Origin: an uncultured Bacteroidales bacterium
GTDB lineage: Bacteria > Bacteroidota > Bacteroidia > Bacteroidales > UBA932
Assembly: GCA_900318015.1 (NCBI GenBank)
Contig: ONJB01000005.1
Span: 62,001-126,000, forward strand
DNA: 64,000 bases
Reading direction: 5' to 3'
Part shown: piece after piece, positions 42,362 through 51,986 of the stretch
Layout: each line of letters starts with the position of its first letter
Position numbering within the stretch: the stretch's first letter is position 1
Notes under the pieces: model-generated
Database searches by the model: none
Seen by the model: the letters and a program-made list of their open reading frames with translations, nothing else
Told to the model about the DNA's origin: nothing
Position numbers and translations under genes: made by a program

Positions 42362-45292
42362 ATGACTGAAACGGCTACTCCCCTGATGGCCCGGCGGATC
42401 CGCCGGATCCTGCTCGTGTGCAACAACTACGACAAGTTCGCCCTCGAAGAGGACGGACGTATCGAGCCCCGCATCACCGCCGAATATTCCGAACTGAACC
42501 TCTCCAACCCGCCGGTCTTCGAGCGGGCGGAATCCACCGTGGAAGCGCTGGAGATGATGGAGAAAGGGGCGCAGTACGACCTGGTCATCACGATGTACAA
42601 CGTGGGCGAAGTCGATGTGTTCGACTTCTCGCAACGCGTCAAGGCCATCGACCCGGAAACCTCCGTCGTCCTGCTGACCGCCTTCGCGAAGGAGATCTAC
42701 AAGAAGATGGAGAGCCACGACCTGAGCCATTTCGACGGCATCTTCTGCTGGAACAACTCCACGGACCTGATCATTGCCATCATCAAGCTCCTGGAGGACA
42801 GCCGGAACGCGCCCGTGGACATCCTGGAGAACGGCGTGCAGTGCATCCTCCTGGTGGAGGACTCGGTCCGCTTCTACTCCATCTATCTCCCCGAGCTGTA
42901 CCGTCTCATCCTCCTGCAGAACAGCGAGGCCATCCGGGACGCCCTCAACGAGAGCCAGCAGAGCCTCCGCAAGCGGGCCCGTCCGAAAATCCTGATGGCC
43001 ACGAATTACGACGACGCCGTCGCCCTGTATGAGAAATACAAGGGCAACATGCTGGGCGTCATCTCCGACATCGGCTTCGTCCTGCACCGGGGCGACAAGC
43101 CCTCGCAGGAGAAGCTGGACGCGGGCATCGACCTGTGCCGCATGATCCGCAAGGACGACCCCAAGATGCCCATCCTGATGCAGTCCTCGCAGGAAAGCAT
43201 GCGCCCGGTGGCCAAATCCCTGCAGGCCGGCTTCCTCATCAAGCGGTCCAAGACCCTCAACCACGACCTGGCGGAGTTCATCGGCCGGGAATTCGGCTTC
43301 GGCGACTTCGTCGTCACCGATCCCGAGACCGGCGAGGAAACCGCCCGCGCCAGCGACCTGTACGGGGCCGAGCGCATCCTCGCCACCATCTCGGACGAGG
43401 ACCTCGACCGCCTGGCCGCCAAGAACTACATCTCCCGCTGGCTGCTGGCCCGCGGTCTGTTCGATGTCGGAAACCAGGTCAAGAAAAGCCATTTCGACAA
43501 TGCGACGGAACGCCGCGAGACGACGATCCGCTCCATCCGGCGCTACAGGATGGCGCAGGGCCTGGGCGTGGTGGCCCGTTTCGAGCCCGAACGCTACAAC
43601 GACGCCATCCGCTTCGCCCGCCTGGGCGACGGTTCCCTGGGCGGCAAGGCCCGTGGCCTCGCCTTCCTGAACCAGATGCTCCAACGCTACAACCTGTACG
43701 ACAAATGGGAGGGTGTGCGCGTGCTGGTCCCCCGTACCCTGGTGATCACGACGACTTTCTTCGACCGGTTCATCCTCGAGAACGGCCTCCAATACGTGAT
43801 CAACGCGGACCTTTCCGACGAGGAAATCCTCTCGGAATTCGTCGCCTCCACCCTGCCCCAGGACCTGACGGAGGCCCTCCGCATCTTCATCCGCCACGTC
43901 CGCAAGCCACTCGCCATCCGGTCCTCCTCCAAGCTGGAAGACTCTTACTACCAGCCGTTTGCGGGCGTTTATTCCACCTGCATGGTCCCGGCCACGGAAA
44001 ACGAGGACCAGCAGCTTCGGCTCATTTCCAAGGCCATCAAGAGTGTCTACGCCTCGGTCTATTATGCTTCCGCCCGTAGCTATATCCTGGCCACCGGCAA
44101 CATGATCTCCGAGGAGAAGATGGCCATCGTCCTGCAGGAAGTGTGCGGCAGCGAGGACCACGGCCTGTGGTTCCCGACCCTTTCCGGTGTCGCCCGTTCC
44201 CTGAACTTCTATCCCGTGGGCCACGAGAAGCCCGAGGAGGGCATCGTCCGCCTGGCCTTCGGCCTCGGCAAGGCGGTCGTGGACGGCGAGCAGACGCTCC
44301 GCTTCTCCCCTGCCTACCCCGGCCACGTGATCCAGACCTCCACCCCGGAATTGACGATGCAGGAGACCCAGCAGTACATGTACGGCCTCAACCTCAAGCC
44401 CGAGACCTTCAAGACCTCCGTCGATGACGCCGTGAACCTCGCCCGCCTCCGCATCAGCGAGTGCAAGGATTTCCGGAACCTGCAGAAGGTCGTCTCCACC
44501 TTCGACTACGAGAACCAGCGGATGGTGGACTCCCCCATCCCGCGCGGTCCCAAGTTCGTCACGTTCGCCCATATCCTCCGCTACAACACCTTCCCGCTCG
44601 CGGACATCCTGAAGGAACTCCTCGAGATCGGCCAGCGGGAGATGAAATGCTGCGTGGAAATCGAGTTCGCCGCGAACCTGGACAAGCCCGCCGACCGTTC
44701 CTCGACTTTCCACGTCCTGCAGATCCGCCCCATCTCGTCCGACAGCCTGGACACCGAGGTGGACTGGAACGGGGTCGACGACAGCGGCGCGTTCCTCCGC
44801 TCCGGCAGCGCCCTCGGCACCGGCTGGGTGACGGACGTCAAGGACATCGTCTATATCCCGAAGGAGCGCTTCGACAAGATGGAAACCAAGGCGATGGCCG
44901 ACGAGATCGCCGCCATCAACAACCGGATGCGGGACGAAGGACGCGGATATGTCCTGGTCGGCTACGGCCGCTGGGGCACCAGCATCCCCTCCCTGGGCAT
45001 CCCGGTCAAATGGAGCGACATTTCGGAGGTAAAGGCCCTCGTGGAATGCGTCCTGCCTGATTTCCGCATCGACCCGAGCCAGGGCACGCACTTCTTCCAG
45101 AACCTCACCTCCTTCAACGTGGGCTTCGTCCATGTAGACCCGTTCGCCCGCCGCGAGGACGAGTTCGACACGTCCATCCTGGATGCCCTCCCCGCTGCCG
45201 AGGAGACAAAATATTGGAGGCTCATCCACCTGGACGAGCCTCTCAAGATCTGTATCGACGGCCGCAGCGGCCGCGCGTTCATGAAAGTCTGA
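42362..45292 (+). CDS. Receiver-like domains fused to a PEP-synthase ATP-binding domain
   Basis: Cytoplasmic protein of 976 residues. Residues ~14-140 form a degenerate receiver-like domain (RRILLVCNNYDKF; DLVITMYNVGEVDVF, no phospho-Asp at the usual place). Residues ~160-325 form a second one with expected acidic residues (CILLVEDSVRFYS, GVISDIGFVL) and a Lys (GFLIKRSKTL). From ~415 a PPDK/PEP-synthase N-terminal domain follows: DGSLGGKARGLAFLNQML, KPLAIRSSSKLEDSYYQPFAGVYST, MAIVLQEVCGS and FHVLQIRPI. The swivelling phosphohistidine domain and the PEP-binding barrel of true PEP synthase are absent. Ordinary gluconeogenic activity is therefore unlikely; a signal-controlled ATP- or phosphotransfer role is inferred. 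It is transcribed alone, convergent with the broken esterase gene. Confidence 0.82.
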   Translation: MTETATPLMARRIRRILLVCNNYDKFALEEDGRIEPRITAEYSELNLSNPPVFERAESTVEALEMMEKGAQYDLVITMYNVGEVDVFDFSQRVKAIDPETSVVLLTAFAKEIYKKMESHDLSHFDGIFCWNNSTDLIIAIIKLLEDSRNAPVDILENGVQCILLVEDSVRFYSIYLPELYRLILLQNSEAIRDALNESQQSLRKRARPKILMATNYDDAVALYEKYKGNMLGVISDIGFVLHRGDKPSQEKLDAGIDLCRMIRKDDPKMPILMQSSQESMRPVAKSLQAGFLIKRSKTLNHDLAEFIGREFGFGDFVVTDPETGEETARASDLYGAERILATISDEDLDRLAAKNYISRWLLARGLFDVGNQVKKSHFDNATERRETTIRSIRRYRMAQGLGVVARFEPERYNDAIRFARLGDGSLGGKARGLAFLNQMLQRYNLYDKWEGVRVLVPRTLVITTTFFDRFILENGLQYVINADLSDEEILSEFVASTLPQDLTEALRIFIRHVRKPLAIRSSSKLEDSYYQPFAGVYSTCMVPATENEDQQLRLISKAIKSVYASVYYASARSYILATGNMISEEKMAIVLQEVCGSEDHGLWFPTLSGVARSLNFYPVGHEKPEEGIVRLAFGLGKAVVDGEQTLRFSPAYPGHVIQTSTPELTMQETQQYMYGLNLKPETFKTSVDDAVNLARLRISECKDFRNLQKVVSTFDYENQRMVDSPIPRGPKFVTFAHILRYNTFPLADILKELLEIGQREMKCCVEIEFAANLDKPADRSSTFHVLQIRPISSDSLDTEVDWNGVDDSGAFLRSGSALGTGWVTDVKDIVYIPKERFDKMETKAMADEIAAINNRMRDEGRGYVLVGYGRWGTSIPSLGIPVKWSDISEVKALVECVLPDFRIDPSQGTHFFQNLTSFNVGFVHVDPFARREDEFDTSILDALPAAEETKYWRLIHLDEPLKICIDGRSGRAFMKV

Positions 45293-45295
45293 CGC

Positions 45296-46788
45296 TTACT
45301 TGGCGTCCTCCTTCGGAGGCTGCGGGGGCCAGTTGAAGCGCTCGCCCAGGACCGGATCGCCCATCGCGGAGGCCTCGTTGTCGGCATCGTCCAGCTTGAA
45401 GATCATGAACTTCGGGTTCTCCTTGGTGTAGGGAGTCCATTCGCCGCCTTCAGGGCCGTTCGGGTCGCCGTACTTGCAGAAATTGGCCCAGTAGGTCACT
45501 TCCTTCTCGGCGAGATCCCAGTCACCCTGCGTCCAGGGACGCCAGCAGTGCTTCAGGGACTTGAACACGTACCAGAGGTCGGAGGAGTGGAAGGCGCCCT
45601 TGAGGACATACACCTTCTGGCTGCCGTCGTCCGGGAGCGGACGGGCGAACTGGTAGGCGTAGCACTTGCCGCCCTTCTCCTGACGGTTCAGCGCGAAGTT
45701 CGCGATACCCTCGGTCATATTGCCCATATCGTCCTTGGTGAAGCCCATCATGTACGGGACATCCGCCAGGGAGCCGTCCATAGCCGCCTCGTCGAAGGAT
45801 TTCAGGGAGACATAGCCGTCCACGATCGGAGCGCCGGTGAGTGCGGGACCGCGGCCGAAACCGCCGGCAGCGGCAGCGCCGTTGGCACCGGCATAGATGG
45901 TGCTGAGGGCGTAGATGGTCTCGGTGCCGGCCGCACGCATCTTCTGCAGGTCGGTCAAGCCGGCCCAGTCGAGGATGGCCTTGTTGGCGTTCTGGATGCT
46001 CTCCAGGGTCGGTGCGGCGAAGGCAGGAGCCGCAGCGGGACGGGCGTTCGCGGGAGCCGCAGGCGCAGCAGCCGGACGACGGCCGCCGCCCATGCCGCCC
46101 ATGCCGCCGGCGCTCATGATGACCGCCTTGTTGAACAGGCCGCGGGCGAGCGGGGACTCGACCAGGGTACGGACGGCGCCGCCGCCGGCGCTCTGGCCGA
46201 AGATCATCACATTGTCAGGATCGCCGCCGAACTGGGCGATGTTCTGCTTGACCCACTTCAGGCCCTGGATCATGTCCAGGACACCATAGTTGCCGGAAAC
46301 GCCGTGCGGGCTCTCGGCCGCCAGCTCGGGATGGGCCAGGAAGCCGAAGACGCCGAGACGGTAGTTGATGGACACGAGGACCACGCCGTGGTTGGCGAAT
46401 TCCTCACCGTCGAACTCGGGCTCGGAGCCCCAGCCTTCGCGGTACAGACGTTCAGGTACAGGCAGTCTTCACTGCACTGGGCCTCCTCGCCATAACCCCA
46501 CTCGGTGAAATAGCCGCCGGGATAATGGACGGCCTGGTAGCCGGGATGGCCGAAACGGTCCGCCTGCATCACGCCGTCCCACGGAACGACGGGCTGGGGT
46601 TCTTTCCAGCGCAGTTCGCCGATCGGCGGAGCAGCGTAAGGGATGCCTTTGTACGCGACGACACCGGGGATGTCGGTCGTCACACCCTGGACCTGACCAC
46701 CTTCGATGGTCAGCACAGGGACCTTGGTTTCCGTCTTGCACGCGGCAAGGAGGAGGGCCGCAAGGGCCAGGAAATAGAGTTTCTTCAT
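45296..46788 (-). pseudogene. Carboxylesterase lipoprotein gene broken by an internal deletion
   Basis: Remnant of a type-B carboxylesterase (alpha/beta hydrolase). The 5' part encodes MKKLYFLALAALLLAACKTE (lipoprotein) and GVVAYKGIPYAAPPIGELRW to SEDCLYLNV. The frame then fails at about 46441-46449. The other frame resumes at YREGWGSEPEFDGEEFANHGVVLVSINYRLGVFGF and continues to the stop with the nucleophile elbow GQSAGGGAV intact. Family proteins carry about 15 residues at the junction, including the oxyanion-hole HGGG; these are missing, so this is a deletion with frame loss rather than a simple base slip. A low-complexity insert (PAAAPAAPANARPAAAPAFAAP) is also present. An assembly error cannot be excluded. 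Confidence 0.85.
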
Positions 46789-46949
46789 ATCAGATGAGGT
46801 TTGGTTTTGTCTCTGCGGATCTAGGTTGTCACAAAGTTACGCAAGAATCCCCCCCTCTTTTTACATAATCGCACCAAATCCTTTCAAATTCCCTTCACGG
46901 GATGCCGGTTGCTCGCAGATAATCTCCCATTTTTTAAAAAATGTCCACC

Positions 46950-46977
46950 TTGTTCACCAATTTTTTACTTATCTTTG
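46950..46977 (+). promoter_or_regulatory. Promoter of the 189-residue secreted protein gene
   Basis: TTG (46950-46952), a 17-base spacer and TAtcTTTG (46970-46977) in a strongly AT-rich stretch; the ATG is at 47006. Confidence 0.55.
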
Positions 46978-47005
46978 TTACGCAATAACCAATCACTCGA
47001 CCACT

Positions 47006-47575
47006 ATGAAAAGAATCATCCTTCTCCTGGTTACCCTGGGCATCTGCAGCTGGGCCGGGGCGCAGGAGCATCTCAAGTTCAAGAACATTCCCATCGACGG
47101 GCCCGAGAAGGCATTCGTCGAAGCCCTTTGCCAGAACGAATTCCACCTGGTCAACGACGGTGAGTTCGGCGCCGCACTCCGGGGCCGCTTCACCGGAAAG
47201 ACCGTCGATGTCTTCGTCATCCCCACCAGCGAAGGAATCACAAGCCGCGTGGCCGTGAACTATCCCTCGCCCGACAACTGGGGCACCCTCCGGCTGGATT
47301 TCTATACCCTCCTCAGGAGCCTTTCATTCAAGTATGGAGAGCCTGTAGAGATGTCCCAGGAGTTCCAGCTCCCCTTCTCCGATGGGGACGGACGGGAACT
47401 GGAGGCGCTCCGCCGGGGCAGGGCCCGCTGGTATGCCCGGTTCGTATCCCCCGAGGGGACCATCCACCTGGTCATCGCCAACAACCCGATGACCCAGCAG
47501 CCGGCCATCAACCTCTTCTACGAAGACGCCATCAACTGCCGCCGCCAGGACGAACTCAACAGCCAGGACCTGTAG
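47006..47575 (+). CDS. Unknown secreted protein
   Basis: A 189-residue protein with a signal peptide (MKRIILLLVTLGICSWAGAQ) starting at the ATG 47006; longer in-frame starts would include the promoter. The mature part has alternating beta-strands and an acidic middle (HLKFKNIPIDGPEKAFVEAL; TVDVFVIPTSEGITSRVAVNY; HLVIANNPMTQQPAINLFYED). No catalytic motif or known family is recognised. It is transcribed alone between its own promoter and a strong terminator. Confidence 0.75.
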   Translation: MKRIILLLVTLGICSWAGAQEHLKFKNIPIDGPEKAFVEALCQNEFHLVNDGEFGAALRGRFTGKTVDVFVIPTSEGITSRVAVNYPSPDNWGTLRLDFYTLLRSLSFKYGEPVEMSQEFQLPFSDGDGRELEALRRGRARWYARFVSPEGTIHLVIANNPMTQQPAINLFYEDAINCRRQDELNSQDL

Positions 47576-47601
47576 GCACAGCCATCGCCTTGGGAGCATT
47601 G

Positions 47602-47635
47602 ACCGGGAAAGACTTTGTCTTCCCGGTTTTTTTTT
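47602..47635 (+). terminator. Terminator after the 189-residue protein gene
   Basis: A long stem (ACCGGGAAAGAC/GTCTTCCCGGT, one bulge) followed by nine T residues. A TAtcTTTC box at 47657-47664 then precedes the next operon. Confidence 0.85.
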
Positions 47636-47695
47636 GGCGAACCCGCCAAGATTTCGTATCTTTCGTGATTGGAAAACCATTGACAAAGAGTGCTT

Positions 47696-48271
47696 ATGCG
47701 TAAAAGGATCCTGTGGTTCGCGGCCCTCGCGGTCATGCTGGCCGCCTGCGGACCGAAAACCGAAAAAGAGGTCGTGATGGTCGTGGAAACGACGATGGGG
47801 ACCGTGGAGTTCAAACTGTACAACGAGACGCCCCTGCATCGGGACAATTTCATCCGCCTCGCGGAAGAACACTATTTCGACAGTCTGCTCTTCCACCGGG
47901 TCATCGACGATTTCGTCATCCAAGGGGGTGACCCGAATTCGAAGTACGCAAAGCCCGGAGATATGCTCGGAGACGGTGAGCCCGATTACCGGGTGCCGGC
48001 GGAAATCCGCGTGGACCAGGGAATCACCTGCGTGAAAGGATCGATCCTGGCCGCCCGAGAAGGGGATGACGTCAATCCCCAGCGCGAATCCTGTGCCTCC
48101 CAATACTGTTTCATGATGCGTCCCTGTCCGCACCTGGACGGCGCCTACACGGTATTCGGGGAGGTGACCGAAGGAATGGAGGTCCTGGAAGCCATCCAGA
48201 AAGTGGAGACGGACGAGTACGACCGCCCTTTGGAGGATGTCCGGATGCTGAAAGTCTATCGCAAGGAATAA
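47696..48271 (+). CDS. Cyclophilin-type peptidyl-prolyl isomerase lipoprotein
   Basis: Envelope folding catalyst that isomerises prolyl bonds. It has 191 residues from the ATG at 47696 (MRKRILWFAALAVMLAACGP, lipidated Cys 18); a GTG two codons earlier is less likely. Cyclophilin core motifs are VVETTMGTVEFKLYNETPLHRDNFIRLAEE, FHRVIDDFVIQGGDPN and YTVFGEVTEGMEVLEAI. The usual active-site Phe/Arg of LFHRVIxxFVIQGGD is retained. First gene of a plus-strand operon continuing into the GH2 gene four bases later. Confidence 0.92.
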   Translation: MRKRILWFAALAVMLAACGPKTEKEVVMVVETTMGTVEFKLYNETPLHRDNFIRLAEEHYFDSLLFHRVIDDFVIQGGDPNSKYAKPGDMLGDGEPDYRVPAEIRVDQGITCVKGSILAAREGDDVNPQRESCASQYCFMMRPCPHLDGAYTVFGEVTEGMEVLEAIQKVETDEYDRPLEDVRMLKVYRKE

Positions 48272-48275
48272 GCGT

Positions 48276-50318
48276 ATGAAATACCTGTTGCCGGGCCTGG
48301 TGGCCCTTTCCCTCTTCGCTGTCGCCTGCAGCGTGGAATCCGAATTGACGGACTGGCAGTTCTCCAAGGACGGGGAACAGTGGGAAGCCGTCACGGTCCC
48401 CCACTCCTACAACGCCCAGGACGGTCCCACGCAGAATTATTACCGAGGCAAGGCCCATTACCGCCGGGAGGTCAGCTTCCCCTCCGGGAAGAACGCCTTC
48501 CTGCTCTTCGAAGGCGCTGCCCAGGCGGCGGAAGTTTATCTGGACGGTACGCTCCTGAAGGCCCATAAAGGCGGCTATACGCCCTTCGTCGTGCCGCTCC
48601 CGCACAGCGGCCAGGTCGAAGTGGTGTGCGACAACACGGAGGACATCGAGTTGATTCCCGTGAGCTCGGACTTCAACAAGAACGGCGGCCTGCACAATCC
48701 CGTCCGCCTGCTGGTGTTCGACGATGTCTTCTTCTCTCCGGAGGAATACGGGCCGTACCGCCTGCATGTCGTCCAGAAAGAAGTCTCTGACAATAAAGTA
48801 GTTGCCGAAGTCCAGGCCCGCGTCCGGAACACCGGACCGGCCATGAAGGGCCATGTCCGGGTGTCCCTGAAAGATGCGGAAGGGAAGGTCGTCGCCTCCG
48901 AGACGGTCGGGATCGATCCCCTGCCCGGCACGGACCAGGACATCAAGGCGACACTGACCCTGGACAATCCCCACCTGTGGAACGGCGTCCTGGACCCGTA
49001 CCTGTATACGGTGGAAATCCAGGTCAAAAAGGATGTCGCCCGCACCGAGGTCGGCTTCCGCTATTTCAGTGTCGACAAGGACAAAGGCTTCAGTCTCAAC
49101 GGAAAGCCTTATCCGCTCCGGGGCGTGTCCATGCACCAGGACATGGCAGGGAAGGCATCGGCCCTGACCCGGGAGGATATCGCGAACGACTATGCCATCG
49201 TCAAGGAACTGGGCTGCAATTTCCTCCGGCTGGCGCATTATCCGCACAACGACGAGGAATTCCGGTTGTGCGACCGCATGGGCATCATCGTCCAGACCGA
49301 GATTCCCTGGGTCAATATCTGCGGCACGAACGCCTCCGAGGCCTATTTCGAGAACATCCACCAGCAGATGTGGGAGATGGTCACGAGCCTGTACAACCAC
49401 CCTTCCATCTGCTTCTGGGGCATGTGGAACGAACTGGACTCCTGGGGCAACCGCCCGAACTACCAGGGTTGGCTGGATACAGACCGCGTGGTGGCCGAGA
49501 CCGCCCGTCTGTATGATTACGCGAAGTCGCTGGATCCCACCCGCCTGGTGGGCCTGACGGACGATTCCGTCTTCGAGCGGGACCGCTACACCGAGCTCAA
49601 GGCCGACTACTTCTCGGAGAACCGTTACCACGGCTGGTATTACAATTACGGCGATTTCAGCGGCATCACCGCGGACATGACCCGGATCCGCGACGTCATG
49701 GGCCCGGCCAACATCTCCGAGTACGGCGTGGGCATCAATCCTTACTGCGAGACCTGGGACGAGAGCGCCGTCCGCCGCGACCGCACCGACTCCCTGCACT
49801 TCGAGGCCTATGGCAACCGCTCCCATGAAGCGCACGCGCAGCAGATCGCGCAGATGCCTTGGCTGAACTTCACCTCCCTCTGGATCCTGTTCGACTTCCC
49901 GGTCGCCAACCGGCACGAGGGCTTCATGGACTCGGAGGACGGGGTGAACTATGTGGTGAATCCCGCCCGCATGTACATGAACGACAAGGGCCTCATCACG
50001 CGGGACCGCCAGACGAAGAAGGACGTGTTCTACCTGTACAAGGCCTGGTGGAACCAGGAGGTCAAAACGGTCTATATCACGGAGAGAAGACTGCATTATC
50101 GCCCTGCCGGTCAGCAGTTTACGCTGACGGTTTATGCCAATGCCCCGAGCCTGACGCTCTATCGGAACGGTGAAAAGGTCGCGGAACTGGCTGCCACCGG
50201 CGAGCCTACGGGCGTCATCTGGAAGTTCAACGGCGTGACCATGGGCTCCGGAGACACCACCTTCAAGGTCGTCTCCCCTGACGGCACTGCCGACGAGGTA
50301 ACCTGGAAAGTCCTTTAA
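48276..50318 (+). CDS. GH2 family beta-glycosidase lipoprotein
   Basis: Probable beta-galactosidase or related enzyme, 680 residues, surface or periplasmic (MKYLLPGLVALSLFAVACSV, lipidated Cys 18). The N-terminal jelly-roll (WEAVTVPHSYNAQDGPTQNYYRG, YYRGKAHYRREV) and an Ig-like domain (~160-265) precede the TIM barrel (GFSLNGKPYPLRGVSMHQD). The acid/base Glu is ~386 in GMWNELDSWG and the nucleophile Glu is ~482 in NISEYGVG. A small Ig-like C-terminal domain resembles those of other short GH2 enzymes. It lies 4 bases after the cyclophilin gene. Sugar specificity cannot be read from the sequence. Confidence 0.9.
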   Translation: MKYLLPGLVALSLFAVACSVESELTDWQFSKDGEQWEAVTVPHSYNAQDGPTQNYYRGKAHYRREVSFPSGKNAFLLFEGAAQAAEVYLDGTLLKAHKGGYTPFVVPLPHSGQVEVVCDNTEDIELIPVSSDFNKNGGLHNPVRLLVFDDVFFSPEEYGPYRLHVVQKEVSDNKVVAEVQARVRNTGPAMKGHVRVSLKDAEGKVVASETVGIDPLPGTDQDIKATLTLDNPHLWNGVLDPYLYTVEIQVKKDVARTEVGFRYFSVDKDKGFSLNGKPYPLRGVSMHQDMAGKASALTREDIANDYAIVKELGCNFLRLAHYPHNDEEFRLCDRMGIIVQTEIPWVNICGTNASEAYFENIHQQMWEMVTSLYNHPSICFWGMWNELDSWGNRPNYQGWLDTDRVVAETARLYDYAKSLDPTRLVGLTDDSVFERDRYTELKADYFSENRYHGWYYNYGDFSGITADMTRIRDVMGPANISEYGVGINPYCETWDESAVRRDRTDSLHFEAYGNRSHEAHAQQIAQMPWLNFTSLWILFDFPVANRHEGFMDSEDGVNYVVNPARMYMNDKGLITRDRQTKKDVFYLYKAWWNQEVKTVYITERRLHYRPAGQQFTLTVYANAPSLTLYRNGEKVAELAATGEPTGVIWKFNGVTMGSGDTTFKVVSPDGTADEVTWKVL

Positions 50319-50330
50319 ATGCATATTCTC

Positions 50331-51464
50331 ATGGACAGAAGATCATTTTTCAAGTATTCAGCCGGTGCGGTGGTAGGAGCTTCCCTCCTAGGCCGCACCA
50401 CGCAGGCTTTCGCCCGGGACGAAAGCAGCTATTCCGTTGTCATCCTGGGAGATACGCACTATGATGCGCCGGATCCCGAAAAGTATCATGCCGGCTATAC
50501 GGACCCGAACCCCGAGCGGGAAGCGAACCACCGCAGGGAGTTCGCACGGAACGCCGACATGTGGGATGCCCGTTGCCCGGCCCTGGTGAAACGGGCGGCC
50601 CGCCTCGTGGGCGAAGACACCCGTTTCGTCCTGCAGATGGGCGACCTCATCCAGGGCGATACCGCCACGGCGGCCATCCATGCGGCTTTCCTGGCCGACG
50701 CCTATGACCTCCTCAAGAAGGAAGTCTCGCCCAAGCGCAACTTCATCACGGTCGCCGGCAACCACGACGTCCGCGGCAATGACGACGCCGTCGCCGCCCA
50801 GGCGTACCGGGATTACATGACGGCGCGCCTCTCGAAAGAAATGGGCAAGCGCATGCAGGACACCAATTTCCTGTTCCCTGCCGGAGACGACTCCTATCTC
50901 GTCATCGACTTCACGCACCCCGATGTGGAAAGGATCGAGCAGCTGCTCGCGGAATCCGAAGGAGCCCGTCACACGTTCATCGTGGTCCATTGCCCCGTAT
51001 TCCCCTATGACAGCGCCTCTTACTGGTGGTGGTTCCTGCTGGGCAGCCGCGACGACAAGCGGGCGGAGGAGCGCCGCCACATCCGCCAGCTGCTGGCCGC
51101 CCGCGAGGCCATCGTCCTGTGCGGACACACCCACAAGACCGAACTGCTGGACTGGTACGGCGACGGCGGCCGGATCACCCAGATGACCATGTCCAGCGTC
51201 TGGGCCAAGGAATCCCAGGGCACCTGGACCGAGAAGGTCTCCAGCCCCGAAGGCTACGGTTCCCAGATGCTGAAGGGCCATCCCGAGCTGGGCGAGCCGG
51301 GTCCCGTCCAGGACCTCTTCAACGAGTACCGTCCCGGGGTCCAGCGCTACAGCTGGGCCGACGCCGCGGGTTCCTACAAGCTCCTGGTCAGCCCCAAGGA
51401 GGTCTTCGTGGACTTCTACGCCGGCGACAGCGAACTCCTCTCCAACCGTTTCCAACTGAGATAA
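50331..51464 (+). CDS. Exported calcineurin-like metallophosphoesterase
   Basis: Putative periplasmic phosphoesterase of 377 residues from the ATG at 50331. That start gives MDRRSFFKYSAGAVVGASLL, a twin-arginine-type signal (DRRSFFK); another ATG four codons earlier (50319) abuts the GH2 stop and would also work. Metal motifs are GDTHYD, QMGDLIQGD, GNHD and CGHTHK, all in order; FIVVHCPVFP supplies another His. No membrane segment other than the signal is seen. The substrate is unknown; Tat export suggests it folds with its metals before leaving the cytoplasm. Confidence 0.88.
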   Translation: MDRRSFFKYSAGAVVGASLLGRTTQAFARDESSYSVVILGDTHYDAPDPEKYHAGYTDPNPEREANHRREFARNADMWDARCPALVKRAARLVGEDTRFVLQMGDLIQGDTATAAIHAAFLADAYDLLKKEVSPKRNFITVAGNHDVRGNDDAVAAQAYRDYMTARLSKEMGKRMQDTNFLFPAGDDSYLVIDFTHPDVERIEQLLAESEGARHTFIVVHCPVFPYDSASYWWWFLLGSRDDKRAEERRHIRQLLAAREAIVLCGHTHKTELLDWYGDGGRITQMTMSSVWAKESQGTWTEKVSSPEGYGSQMLKGHPELGEPGPVQDLFNEYRPGVQRYSWADAAGSYKLLVSPKEVFVDFYAGDSELLSNRFQLR

Positions 51465-51482
51465 ACGCAAAACCGCATCGAT

Positions 51483-51974
51483 ATGGCAAACACATCCACA
51501 TTCCAACGCCCCTCCACCTCGAAACAGACGACATCTGACAGCGGAGAACAAACCCAGTCCGGGACGCGTCCTACCAGCCGCGTCGACCACCCGGCGGGCA
51601 AGCAGCAGTACATGGACAAGGACCAACGGATCGACCACCCGGAAGGCAAGCAGCAGTACATGGACAAAGAGCGTCCCACTTCACGGGTCGATCAGCCGGG
51701 GCGCCCCGTCGAGAAGAATCCGGTCCCGGAAATCAAGGACCCGAGTTCCGTCAAGTCCACCCTCAAGTTGACTGTCAAAGCCATCAAGAGCGACAAGGAC
51801 AACGTGCTCCTGCAAGTCCTGGGGACCAATTATGTCGGCAAGAAACTCCCCTTCACCGTTTCCTACAATGAACGCGTTTACGCGAACGGGCTCGACGACG
51901 CCTGGAAACTGGTGAAACTCGGCGCTACCGTGGAACTGAAAAAGATCGTGACGATCGAGTTCCCGATCTATTAG
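51483..51974 (+). CDS. Unknown protein with 16-residue tandem repeats
   Basis: A 163-residue hydrophilic protein with no signal peptide. The N-terminal half is Ser/Thr/Gln-rich and contains two perfectly phased 16-residue repeats (RVDHPAGKQQYMDKDQ, then RIDHPEGKQQYMDKER) plus a partial third (SRVDQPGRP). The C-terminal half (~90-163) is a compact domain (LKLTVKAIKSDKDNVLLQVLG ... ELKKIVTIEFPIY). It begins 18 bases after the metallophosphoesterase stop, so it is in the operon. No known family is recognised. Confidence 0.72.
   Translation: MANTSTFQRPSTSKQTTSDSGEQTQSGTRPTSRVDHPAGKQQYMDKDQRIDHPEGKQQYMDKERPTSRVDQPGRPVEKNPVPEIKDPSSVKSTLKLTVKAIKSDKDNVLLQVLGTNYVGKKLPFTVSYNERVYANGLDDAWKLVKLGATVELKKIVTIEFPIY
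51584..51679 (+). repeat. Two 48-bp tandem repeats within the coding sequence
   Basis: Two units of 48 bp (51584-51631 and 51632-51679) encode the 16-residue repeats, differing at only a few positions; the reading frame is kept. Confidence 0.75.
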
Positions 51975-51986
51975 CCCGGAAACACC

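Noticed and set aside
42362..45292. Annotation as an ordinary phosphoenolpyruvate synthase
   Set aside because: The phosphohistidine and PEP-binding domains are absent and receiver-like domains occupy the N-terminus.
51584..51679. CRISPR array
   Set aside because: The two repeats are contiguous, without unique spacers, and lie in frame in a coding sequence. No cas genes are present in the window.
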